This document shows, piece after piece, positions 54,709 through 62,715 of a DNA stretch of 64,000 bases. The stretch comes from Clostridium_AD sp050717515 (lineage in GTDB: Bacteria > Bacillota > Clostridia > Clostridiales > Clostridiaceae). Within the stretch, counting starts at the first letter, position 1. Each line of letters begins with the position of its first letter. Below the pieces are notes generated by a model that made no database searches, was not told the DNA's origin, and saw nothing but the letters and a program-made list of their open reading frames with translations. The stretch spans positions 186,001 to 250,000 of the forward strand of contig NZ_JBOITL010000007.1 of assembly GCF_050717515.1 (NCBI RefSeq), written 5' to 3'. Both the position numbers and the translations under genes were made by a program.

Positions 54709-54905
54709 CTATTTATGGGAAAATTGTTCCAAAGTGTGGTAAATTATGATAATATTACATAGAAAGTTATGACGCAGATGTAAAATATTGTGGTGCGACA
54801 AGAAGTCACTAATTAGTAGTGTTTCGTGAGAAACTGCGTTGGTTGCTATCACCGTAGAACAGCTATTCCACCATACTAGTGGGATAGTATTTAAGACAAT
54901 AGACA
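54709..54905 (+). ncRNA. Possible structured leader RNA of the ABC exporter operon
   Basis: A 200-base stretch with several nested pairings: GTTTC/GAAAC around GTGA, CTATTCCAC with GTGGGATAG (54870-54894), ACGCAG (54773-54778) with CTGCGT, and GTGGTGC with GCTATCAC. The last two interleave, so they form a pseudoknot or are alternatives. A 15-codon frame with ATG at 54715 (MGKLFQSVVNYDNIT) could be a leader peptide. I match it to no known riboswitch. Confidence 0.35.
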
Positions 54906-54992
54906 AGATACCTATTACAGAAAATATAATGCTATTGAAGAAACAGTGAAAACATTGTTACTTACAATTTGATAAAAACAGGAGGAATTATT

Positions 54993-56720
54993 TTGAAACA
55001 ATTGCTTAACTATTTAAAGAAATATTACAAAATGGTACTGCTAGGAATAGTGTGCATGATAGTGGAAGTCATTATGGATTTATCACTTCCACTATTAATG
55101 GAACAAATAATAGACGCAGGTATATCCCACAATGATACAAATTTAATCCTAAGATTAACAGTTATCATGATTACTGTAGCTATTGTAGGACTTATTACAG
55201 GAGGAGCAGGTCATATCTATGCAGTTATGACATCTCAAAGTGTGGCATCTGATATACGGTTAGATGTATTTAGAAAAATTCAATCATTTAGTTTTGGAAA
55301 CTTGGATAAAACGGAGTCAGGTAAACTCATTACTGTACTTACAAGTGATGTTGCTAATATACAGCGTTTTTTTCTAATCATGCTTATATTAATGGTTAGA
55401 ACACCTATATTGTTAGTTGGTATTATATCTATCATTTTACGTAAGAGTATGATGAGTGGTTTAATTCTGGTTGGAATAGTTATAATATTGCATATTATCA
55501 TGTATGTATTAGTTAACAAATCTAAATTGCTCTTTGATAAAGTTCAAGAAAGTATTGATAAAATAAATGCCGTTATATTAGAAAATCTTAAGGGAATAAG
55601 AGTTGTTAAATCTTTTGTTAGAGGAGATTATGAAATAAAAAGGTTTAATCAAAAAAGTGCTAACCTAAGAAATAATATGGTGAGAGCCTCGAAAGTTAGT
55701 GAGATTATCATCCCTATTATGATGCTAGCTTTAAACATAAGTATAGTCATTATTTTATGGATTGGCGGAAAAGAAGTTCAGTCAGGTTTTCTATCTGTTG
55801 GAGAAATTTCAGCTATCATATATTATGTTTTACGACTTCTTGGAGTTTTTAAAATGTTAGGACGTATGCTTCTTCAGATAGCTAGATCATCAGCATCAAT
55901 CAAGAGAGTTAATGATATCTTAAAAGTCAAGCCTCATATTGATGAGACACGAGATGGTGAGAAAACATTTAAGATGAAAGGAGCCCTTGAATTTAAGAAT
56001 GTAGATTTTTCCTATGGAGGTGATAACAAGGATAAGGCATTAAAAAATATATCTTTTAAAATCAATGAAGGTGAAACATTGGCAATTCTAGGCTCAACAG
56101 CTTCTGGTAAATCAACTCTTGTAAATCTCATTCCTAGATTTTATGACGCAACAGGTGGTGAAGTTCTAATAGATGGTTACAATGTGAAAGATATAAAAGC
56201 CCAAGTTCTAAGAGAAAATATAGCCATATCTATGCAAGAATCTATAATTTTTTCAGGTGCAATTAAAGATAATATTGCATATGCCACTTCTAGTTACACG
56301 GCATCAGAAATACTAAAAATATCAGAATACGCAGGTGCAAGAGAATTCATAGATAGTATGAAGGATGGTCTAGATACTCATATAAGTCAGCGAGGCGTTA
56401 ATTTATCTGGTGGACAAAAGCAAAGAATATCCATAGCGAGAGCTCTAATGGTTAACCCCAAGATTCTTATTCTAGATGATAGTACTAGTGCAATTGATCT
56501 TAGGACAGAGAGACTAATAAAAAAATCACTTCAAGAAAATTTTGATGATACAACCATCATTATCGTTGCTCAGAGAATTAGTTCTGCAATAAATGCGGAT
56601 AGAATTATTGTATTAGATGAGGGACAAATAGTAGCAAATGGTAATCATAAACAGTTAATAGAGCACAGTCAAGTATACCAGGCTATATACAAATCACAAT
56701 TAAGAGAGGAGGTAATGTAA
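54993..56720 (+). CDS. Heterodimeric ABC exporter subunit with degenerate ATP site
   Basis: A 575-residue half-transporter: six helices, then an ATPase domain with Walker A GSTASGKST, signature LSGGQKQR and Walker B ILILDDSTSAID. The catalytic Glu is replaced by Asp (DD for DE) and the switch His by Gln (VAQRIS). Such replacements mark the degenerate-site partner of heterodimers like BmrCD or TM287/288. TTG 54993 follows AGGAGG by 7 nt; the upstream TTG 54969 would include the SD. The partner starts one base after its stop. Confidence 0.88.
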   Translation: MKQLLNYLKKYYKMVLLGIVCMIVEVIMDLSLPLLMEQIIDAGISHNDTNLILRLTVIMITVAIVGLITGGAGHIYAVMTSQSVASDIRLDVFRKIQSFSFGNLDKTESGKLITVLTSDVANIQRFFLIMLILMVRTPILLVGIISIILRKSMMSGLILVGIVIILHIIMYVLVNKSKLLFDKVQESIDKINAVILENLKGIRVVKSFVRGDYEIKRFNQKSANLRNNMVRASKVSEIIIPIMMLALNISIVIILWIGGKEVQSGFLSVGEISAIIYYVLRLLGVFKMLGRMLLQIARSSASIKRVNDILKVKPHIDETRDGEKTFKMKGALEFKNVDFSYGGDNKDKALKNISFKINEGETLAILGSTASGKSTLVNLIPRFYDATGGEVLIDGYNVKDIKAQVLRENIAISMQESIIFSGAIKDNIAYATSSYTASEILKISEYAGAREFIDSMKDGLDTHISQRGVNLSGGQKQRISIARALMVNPKILILDDSTSAIDLRTERLIKKSLQENFDDTTIIIVAQRISSAINADRIIVLDEGQIVANGNHKQLIEHSQVYQAIYKSQLREEVM

Positions 56721-56721
56721 A

Positions 56722-58515
56722 ATGCCCGGGAATAAAGCAGGTTTGCATATATTAGGTAAAATAAAAAAACACATGAAAAAGCCTACAAGAATAGCTGATG
56801 GAAAAGGAAGTATTGCTAGATTGTGGGGATATATAAGTACGCAAAAGCGTCTTATACTAATGATATTAGTCATGGTCATTGTTTCAACTATTTTAGATTT
56901 GATTGGACCATATTTAATAGGCGTTGTGATAGATGATTATATATCACTACTAAGATTAGATGGTTTATTCAATATATTAGGAATTATGTTACTTATATAT
57001 ATAAGTAGTATTATCATCACATGGATTATCACTTGCCTTAATATAGATATCGCACAAAATACAGTGAAATCAATTAGAGATGAACTATTTAATAAAATTC
57101 AAACATTATCTATTAGATTTTTTGACATGCGATCAGATGGGGATTTGATTTCAAGATTTACAAATGATATCGATAATATATCTACTACCTTAAGTCAGAC
57201 TATGACAGATTTAATATCTGGAGTTATGATGCTATTTGGTATGTTGATAATGATGCTTACACTATGTTGGCAGTTAGCTTTAGTTATTATACTTATGATG
57301 CCGCTTACTATTTTTTTGACTAATATCATAGGAAAATATTCTAGAGTCGCATTTAAGAAAAATCAATCAGTACTTGGAAATTTAAATACTACCATTGAAG
57401 AAATTATTAGCGCACAAAAAGTAGTAAAGGCTTATGGACAGGAAGAAAAATCAATTAATCAATTCTCAGCAGTTAATAATGCCTATAAAAAAGCAGCAAT
57501 TAAAGCCAATATACTTGGGATTATTATGGGGCCAATCATGAACATGATGAATAATTTGATATATATAGTTATTGTTATGGCTGGAAGTTTATTGGTGACA
57601 AAAGGATATACAAGTACAGGAATTATCGTTGTATTTCTAAGTTATGCTAGGCAGATAGCTGGACCGATCAATCAACTTGCAGGATTATACAATAATATAC
57701 AATCAGCAATTGCAGGTGCAGAAAGAGTATTTGAAATACTTGATGAAGTACCAGAGATACAGGACGTAGATAAGTCTATAGAAAAAAGTAATTTGGATGG
57801 AGATGTTGTCTTTAATAATGTTACATTTGGATATAATAAAGAAGTGAAAATTCTAAAAAATATAAATATATCAGTTAGAAAAGGAGAGTCAATAGCTCTA
57901 GTTGGACCTACTGGTGCAGGAAAGACTACCATTATTAATCTTCTTACAAGATTCTATGATATAGATGATGGTGATATATTAATTGATGGACAACCCATAA
58001 AGATGTATGAAAAAGCTAATCTACGACGTAATGTAGGTATAGTGCTTCAAGATATATATCTTTTTTCTGGTACAGTTATGGATAATATAAGATATGGAAG
58101 ATTAACGGCAACAGATGAGGAAGTCATAGAAGCTGCTAAATTGGCAAATGCGCACCATTTTATCGAAAGACTGCCAGATGGATATAATACTTATCTTTCA
58201 CAAGAAGGTAGTAATTTCAGTCAAGGACAAAGACAAATATTAGCTATTGCAAGAACCATATTAGCGGGTCCTGATATCTTAATATTAGATGAAGCCACAA
58301 GTAGTGTATATACAAGGACAGAGATACATATTCAAGAAGCATTAAAAAAGCTTATGCATAACAGAACTTGTTTTATAATAGCTCATCGATTAAGTACCAT
58401 TAAAAATGCAGATAAGATATTAGTAATTAAAGATGGGAGGATAATTGAAAGCGGTAAGCACAATAAATTACTAAGCCAAAAGGGATTTTACTATAAGTTA
58501 TATAATACTGATTAA
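56722..58515 (+). CDS. Heterodimeric ABC exporter subunit with consensus catalytic Glu
   Basis: A 597-residue half-transporter with an extended N-terminus (about 40 residues), six helices, Walker A GPTGAGKTT, signature FSQGQRQ, Walker B ILILDEATS with Glu and switch His in IIAHRLS. The D-loop reads SSVYTRTE; the usual Asp is Tyr, one base change (TAT for GAT). GGAGG lies at the end of the previous gene. Together the pair should export drugs, lipids or peptides; the substrate is unknown. Confidence 0.88.
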   Translation: MPGNKAGLHILGKIKKHMKKPTRIADGKGSIARLWGYISTQKRLILMILVMVIVSTILDLIGPYLIGVVIDDYISLLRLDGLFNILGIMLLIYISSIIITWIITCLNIDIAQNTVKSIRDELFNKIQTLSIRFFDMRSDGDLISRFTNDIDNISTTLSQTMTDLISGVMMLFGMLIMMLTLCWQLALVIILMMPLTIFLTNIIGKYSRVAFKKNQSVLGNLNTTIEEIISAQKVVKAYGQEEKSINQFSAVNNAYKKAAIKANILGIIMGPIMNMMNNLIYIVIVMAGSLLVTKGYTSTGIIVVFLSYARQIAGPINQLAGLYNNIQSAIAGAERVFEILDEVPEIQDVDKSIEKSNLDGDVVFNNVTFGYNKEVKILKNINISVRKGESIALVGPTGAGKTTIINLLTRFYDIDDGDILIDGQPIKMYEKANLRRNVGIVLQDIYLFSGTVMDNIRYGRLTATDEEVIEAAKLANAHHFIERLPDGYNTYLSQEGSNFSQGQRQILAIARTILAGPDILILDEATSSVYTRTEIHIQEALKKLMHNRTCFIIAHRLSTIKNADKILVIKDGRIIESGKHNKLLSQKGFYYKLYNTD

Positions 58516-58660
58516 ACCACAAAAGTATCAATAAGTTATCACATAGATACTCTTCTTAGTATCCTAACTGCTAAATAGCAATTTATATAAATTAATTATA
58601 CGACGTTAAACCCAAGCTCGCGTTTTATCCGCTCTTTTATAGATTAAAGTTAAATAAAAA

Positions 58661-58705
58661 AAGGACTGTAGTTAAATTTTTTAATAAAATCTAACTACAA
58701 TCCTT
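58661..58705. terminator. Bidirectional terminator between ABC pair and TDT gene
   Basis: AAGGACTGTAGTTA pairs with TAACTACAATCCTT (one mismatch) and has A and T runs on the two sides. It serves both converging units. The 145 bases before it hold nothing recognisable. Confidence 0.88.
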
Positions 58706-58716
58706 TTTTTATATAT

Positions 58717-59670
58717 TTATATACTTTTGTCTATTCCAGCACTCTTGGAGATTTTGTCCTCAAGAAAAAGAAATTGAAAGTATCTTATTAAAACATAAAC
58801 AACAATTAAAACAGCTACTGCTTCCTGAAATTTAACTAAATACTTTAATATATATATCGGTTCTTTAATTTTAACAAGATACCCATTAAGTTGTTTCATA
58901 GCGACTGCGCTTATCACCATTGGAAAAGTGAAAGCAGAATAACTTGGGTAAAATTTAATTTTAAGTAGCTTTGGTAAATACGAAATCACCCCTAAGAACA
59001 TTATAAAGGATAACCCGCCTAAAAATCCTACTATAAAATTGTTTTTCACTGGAAAACATGCTAAATATCCAGCTAAACATAAGCTTGCTGGAGCCGCAAA
59101 TATTGTAATAGTTGGTAGCGCTGGCTCTTGAATTCCCTTAATAAAGAACGTCCTGTAAATCACAATAGGCAGCAGGCATAAATATGATATAAGACCAAAC
59201 CAGAAAATTCCTTTTCCAAGACTAATAAGATTATAGGTAGGTGCAGTCATACTTGCTACCACAATACCAACATAAACTACAAAATAGCTTGGAAAAACTT
59301 TTTTCATATTAAAGTTAAAAATAAATTTTATTGTAAAATAAATTATTAGAAAACAATGCAGTAACAAACCAAAAACCCAAACTCCAAAGGATATTGAAGG
59401 AGCATAAGGCTTTATATATGTTGCCAAAAGCATTAAACCCATAGTAAAAGTAGGTATTACGCTAGCAACAACTGGGTTTTCAAAAGAGCCTACTACTGCT
59501 TTTGTATCAAAAAATATTTTAAATATAAGTAGCAATAATATTAATGCAGCTATAAGCCCAAAAATGTTCCTATATACACCACCATAAGATAATAATAGAT
59601 TTCCAGTTGCAGCTAAAGCTAACATCAGACCTGCAATTGGTACTGGGATTTTTTTAATCAAACTTTTCAT
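58717..59670 (-). CDS. TDT-family (TehA/SLAC1-like) transporter
   Basis: A 317-residue membrane protein with ten predicted helices and the TDT phrases KIPVPIAGLMLALAATGNLL, FGVWVFGLLLHCFLIIY and YPSYSAFTFPMVISAVAM. Family members transport small anions, C4-dicarboxylates or sulfite, or relate to tellurite resistance. Substrate cannot be told from sequence. It follows the redox-type gene by 11 nt, so the two form an operon. Confidence 0.85.
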   Translation of the reverse strand: MKSLIKKIPVPIAGLMLALAATGNLLLSYGGVYRNIFGLIAALILLLLIFKIFFDTKAVVGSFENPVVASVIPTFTMGLMLLATYIKPYAPSISFGVWVFGLLLHCFLIIYFTIKFIFNFNMKKVFPSYFVVYVGIVVASMTAPTYNLISLGKGIFWFGLISYLCLLPIVIYRTFFIKGIQEPALPTITIFAAPASLCLAGYLACFPVKNNFIVGFLGGLSFIMFLGVISYLPKLLKIKFYPSYSAFTFPMVISAVAMKQLNGYLVKIKEPIYILKYLVKFQEAVAVLIVVYVLIRYFQFLFLEDKISKSAGIDKSI

Positions 59671-59681
59671 TTTTTACCACC

Positions 59682-60146
59682 TTACTCATCAATATTTACA
59701 AGGCCCAGTTCTCTAACTATAATTTGTGCAGTTTTTTCAGCTATTTCCCCAGTAAAGGAAATGCATTGTGCTTTGTGTTCTCCAGAGGCCATGTCCATTC
59801 CGTGAGTAAGGACTTTACAACATAACACCTTATGGTTATTTTTAAAGCTTTCTTGTAATTCATTAGCAAGCTTAAGGGTGTTTTGCACTTTAGAATCTCC
59901 ACCAGTTGTTCTGCCAAAAAAATAACCCAGGCACATTACTCCACCTGATACAGCACCACAAACACACTTTGATTTCCCTATTCCAATAGGAAATCCTGAA
60001 GCCATTGCAATCATCTCATCCGGCATTGGAATTTCAAAATTGTTTTTTATTGAACTAACAATAGCTTCGGAACAAAAGAAATCACCTTTTCTGAATGATT
60101 CTTCTGCATCTCTTCTAATTTTTTTAATACTAACTTGATTTTTCAT
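59682..60146 (-). CDS. C_GCAxxG_C_C family redox-type protein
   Basis: A 154-residue soluble protein with FFCSEAI near residue 24, KSKCVCGAVSGGVMCLG (about 55-71), LCCKVL and a C-terminal QCISFTG, the Cys pattern that gives the family its name. Function is unproven; a redox or metal-binding role is inferred. AAGGAGG lies 7 nt before ATG. The first gene of a pair with the TDT transporter, divergent from the TetR gene. Confidence 0.85.
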   Translation of the reverse strand: MKNQVSIKKIRRDAEESFRKGDFFCSEAIVSSIKNNFEIPMPDEMIAMASGFPIGIGKSKCVCGAVSGGVMCLGYFFGRTTGGDSKVQNTLKLANELQESFKNNHKVLCCKVLTHGMDMASGEHKAQCISFTGEIAEKTAQIIVRELGLVNIDE

Positions 60147-60384
60147 TTAATTGCCTCCTTTTAATAACATAATCCACATAAAACTATATATGCAACATTA
60201 CAGCAAGTCCAATAGATAATCGTAATACATTAGCACTCATTTATTATAAATTCTTATAACTAATTACAGATTTACACTTGCAGAAAATATTTAGAATATA
60301 TGAACAAGGAAGAAAAAGTAGAAAAGTTAATTGAGTATGTTAAGGTAGGAAGACTACAACACAAATATAAAATAAAAGATTCTA

Positions 60385-60413
60385 TTGACAATAAACGAAT
60401 GGTCGTTTATTAT
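60385..60413 (+). promoter_or_regulatory. tetR promoter with embedded operator
   Basis: TTGACA (60385-60390) and TATTAT (60408-60413) with a 17-bp spacer. The spacer and -10 are covered by the perfect palindrome ATAAACGA-ATGG-TCGTTTAT (60391-60410), as expected for self-repression by a TetR protein. Confidence 0.8.
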
Positions 60414-60434
60414 ATAATTATTAGAGGTGATCCG

Positions 60435-60998
60435 ATGAGAAGAAAAGATGATGGAAAAGAGAAAAGCATAAAAGAAGCAGTGATTAAGCTAATACTAGAG
60501 CAAGGTTTTCATGGTACTTCTATTTCAAAGATTGCTAAAGAGGCAGGGGTTTCCCCAGCTACTGTTTATACTTATTATGAGAACAAAGAAGTTATGCTAC
60601 GAGATATATATCTTGAGTATTCTGAAAAAATCTTAGATTATTTACTTGGTAAGCTTTATAAGGAAATAGGCGGACATGAGCTTATTGAAATGCTCACTAG
60701 AGGTTATTATACCTATATCCAAGACAATGGAGAAATATTTCATTTTGTAGATCAATTTTCAAGTTGCCCGGCCCTTGCTAGTCAATGTTCAGGTCAAAAA
60801 AACATAAATGATTTAAATACACTGTTAGAAGAAATGAAAAATAAAAAGATAATTAAGAATCTCAGAAATGATAATTTGATAGCTATAATCTTTTATCCAA
60901 TAAAATCTATTGCTATTAAAAAATGTATTGGAGAATCTGAACAGGATGAGCTCCTTGAAGAAATGATTACAATAATTCAAGATGCCCTGCTTGTATAA
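60435..60998 (+). CDS. TetR-family transcriptional regulator
   Basis: A 187-residue regulator. The N-terminal helix-turn-helix is at about 29-49 (TSISKIAKEAGVSPATVYTYY), followed by KEVMLRDIY and a helical ligand-binding part with three cysteines. ATG 60435 follows AGAGGTGA; a longer frame from 60300 would run through the promoter and operator, so it is rejected. It probably represses itself and, from a similar site at 61130, the lon gene downstream. Confidence 0.9.
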   Translation: MRRKDDGKEKSIKEAVIKLILEQGFHGTSISKIAKEAGVSPATVYTYYENKEVMLRDIYLEYSEKILDYLLGKLYKEIGGHELIEMLTRGYYTYIQDNGEIFHFVDQFSSCPALASQCSGQKNINDLNTLLEEMKNKKIIKNLRNDNLIAIIFYPIKSIAIKKCIGESEQDELLEEMITIIQDALLV

Positions 60999-61129
60999 TT
61001 ATAAGAATTGCTTTATTAAAGCGAGAGATTTTTGTGAAAATGTTAACTACATTTATAAAGTCATTAATATTACAGCACCTTAGGTGATGATTTAATTGCA
61101 GAATATCTCGCTATTAATGAATAAATAGT

Positions 61130-61147
61130 TAAACGAACATTCACTTA
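61130..61147 (+). promoter_or_regulatory. Second candidate TetR operator, upstream of lon
   Basis: TAAACGAA-CA-TTCACTTA is an imperfect palindrome sharing its left arm with the operator at 60391. It lies 30 nt before the original lon start at 61177. Confidence 0.5.
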
Positions 61148-61185
61148 TTAATATTATTAAAGAAAGGATGATTGTAATGGTCAAC

Positions 61186-61413
61186 TAACCCACGACTAAA
61201 GTCGTAGGCATGGAGGAGAAATTTTCTTATGTCTTAGGTGACTAGACTAAGCGAAAGCTACGTTGTTAAGGTTATGATACCTACGAATGTTTATCCTAGT
61301 TTGTAGCTCTATCGTATAGTATTAAAAGCTCCAAGGGTAAGAAGCGGTGTGCTATACCTAACAAGCCTTTACAACATTGTCTAAGGGTAATTAACTCTGA
61401 AAGGAGAACGAAG
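61186..61413 (+). ncRNA. Presumed IscB omega RNA scaffold
   Basis: The 228 bases between the left end and iscB have no gene and hold several stems, as known for IscB guide RNAs encoded just upstream of iscB. In this system the guide is taken from the DNA outside the left end, here GATTGTAATGGTCAAC (61170-61185). Exact ends are not deducible. Confidence 0.6.
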
Positions 61414-61414
61414 C

Positions 61415-62638
61415 ATGAGTGTATTCGTAATTAATCAAAGAAGTGGACCATTAATGCCTTGCAGTCCTAGAAAAGCAAGATTATTGCTGAGGCAAGGTAA
61501 AGCTAAAATAGTTAAAAGAACCCCATTTACAATTCAACTATTACAAGCTACAGGAGAAACTAAACAAGAAATAATATTGGGTGTAGATGCAGGAAGTAAA
61601 TGTATTGGATTATCAGCAGTAACACAAAAGAAAGAAATCTTTTCAGCAGAAATTGAGCTCAGAAATGATATCGTAAATTTATTATCTACCCGTAGGCAAA
61701 ACAGAAGAACGAGGCGTAACAGATTAAGATACCGAAAGCCTAGGTTTCTAAATAGGGTAGGGAGTAAAAGTAAAGGATGGTTAGCTCCATCAATAGAAAA
61801 TAAAATAGATACTCATTTAAAAATAGTAAACAGAATCCATAAATTGCTACCTATTAGCAAAATTATTGTTGAGGTAGCAAGCTTTGATATACAAAAAATT
61901 AAAAATCCAACTATAGAAAGCAAAGAATACCAAGAAGGAAATGGTCTAGGATTTTGGAATGTACGAGAATATGTTTTCTTTAGAGATGGTCATAAGTGTA
62001 GAGGCAGGAAGGGATGTAACAACAAAATACTTAATGTACATCATATAGAATCAAGGAAAGTAGGAGGCAGTAGTCAGGAAAATTTAATTACACTTTGTGA
62101 AGATTGTCATAATGACTATCACAAGGGGAAACTAAAACTTAACCTTAAACGTGGTAAATCATTTAGAGATGCAGCATTCATGGGTATAATGCGGTGGGCT
62201 TTTTATAATAAGATAAAAAAATTGTATTCTAATGTGAGTTTGACTTATGGTTATATCACCAAAAACACAAGAATAACCAATAATTTTCCTAAAGAACACA
62301 GAGTTGACGCACTATGCATTACAAGTAATCCTTTAGTAAAAAGACTACAAGATTACTACTATATCAAACAAGTTAGAAGACATAATAGGCAAATTCATAA
62401 GGCTAACATTCTAAAGGGTGGGATTAAGAAACTTAATCAAGCGCCCTATTTAGTAAAAGGGTTTAGATTGTTTGATAAGGTTCAATTTGAAGGTATGGAA
62501 TGTTTTATATTTGGTAGACGAACTACAGGGTATTTTGATTTAAGAAGGTTAGATGGAACTAAAGTTCATAGGAGCGCGAGTTTTAAAAAACTAAATATTT
62601 TAGAAATACGCAAAAATTTATTATGGGAAAGGAGATAG
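61415..62638 (+). CDS. iscB: IscB RNA-guided nuclease
   Basis: A 407-residue IscB, the presumed ancestor type of Cas9. Seen in order: PLMP domain (SGPLMPCSPRKARLLL), RuvC-I with D58 in GVDAGSKCIG, Arg-rich bridge helix (RRQNRRTRRNRLRYRKPRF), RuvC-II with E153 in IIVEVASFD, HNH with H209/H210, N223 and H232 plus four zinc Cys (195, 201, 228, 231), RuvC-III with H295/D298 in HRVDALCI, and a C-terminal TAM-binding part. All catalytic residues are intact. GGAG lies before ATG. Confidence 0.93.
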   Translation: MSVFVINQRSGPLMPCSPRKARLLLRQGKAKIVKRTPFTIQLLQATGETKQEIILGVDAGSKCIGLSAVTQKKEIFSAEIELRNDIVNLLSTRRQNRRTRRNRLRYRKPRFLNRVGSKSKGWLAPSIENKIDTHLKIVNRIHKLLPISKIIVEVASFDIQKIKNPTIESKEYQEGNGLGFWNVREYVFFRDGHKCRGRKGCNNKILNVHHIESRKVGGSSQENLITLCEDCHNDYHKGKLKLNLKRGKSFRDAAFMGIMRWAFYNKIKKLYSNVSLTYGYITKNTRITNNFPKEHRVDALCITSNPLVKRLQDYYYIKQVRRHNRQIHKANILKGGIKKLNQAPYLVKGFRLFDKVQFEGMECFIFGRRTTGYFDLRRLDGTKVHRSASFKKLNILEIRKNLLWERR

Positions 62639-62715
62639 GCTGTTTATTGGAGTGTCTATGCAATGTTGGGCATTCCTCTCATGACTGAAGTTATGAGTAT
62701 CCAGCCTCAAACATT

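Larger units (their letters stand above)
61186..62712 (+). mobile_element. IscB-carrying IS200/IS605-type element inserted in lon
   Basis: A 1527-bp element (boundary uncertain by 3 bp, AAC being shared). The left end has a hairpin ACGAC-TAAA-GTCGT (61192-61205); the right end has CTCATGAC-TGAA-GTTATGAG (62678-62697). It carries only iscB and its omega RNA, with no TnpA transposase, so it would move only with help in trans. It splits lon after codon 3 (ATG GTC AAC), giving a stop at once. There is no target-site duplication, as expected for this class. Confidence 0.85.

Noticed and set aside
54766..54780. GACGCA in the exporter leader as the core of a c-di-GMP-I aptamer
   Set aside because: The required AAACC segment before it and the tetraloop-receptor arms after it are missing.
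54709..54906. A 65-codon minus-strand frame in the exporter leader
   Set aside because: It has no SD, no recognisable similarity, runs against the operon, and lies in a region whose symmetry explains the open frame.
60300..60434. Longer TetR start giving 45 extra residues
   Set aside because: It would place the promoter and the palindromic operator inside the gene and lacks an SD; ATG 60435 has AGAGGTGA.
61415..62638. Calling the element's protein TnpB or Cas9
   Set aside because: The PLMP domain, HNH inserted between RuvC-II and RuvC-III and a length of 407 residues define IscB; there is no CRISPR array or REC lobe.
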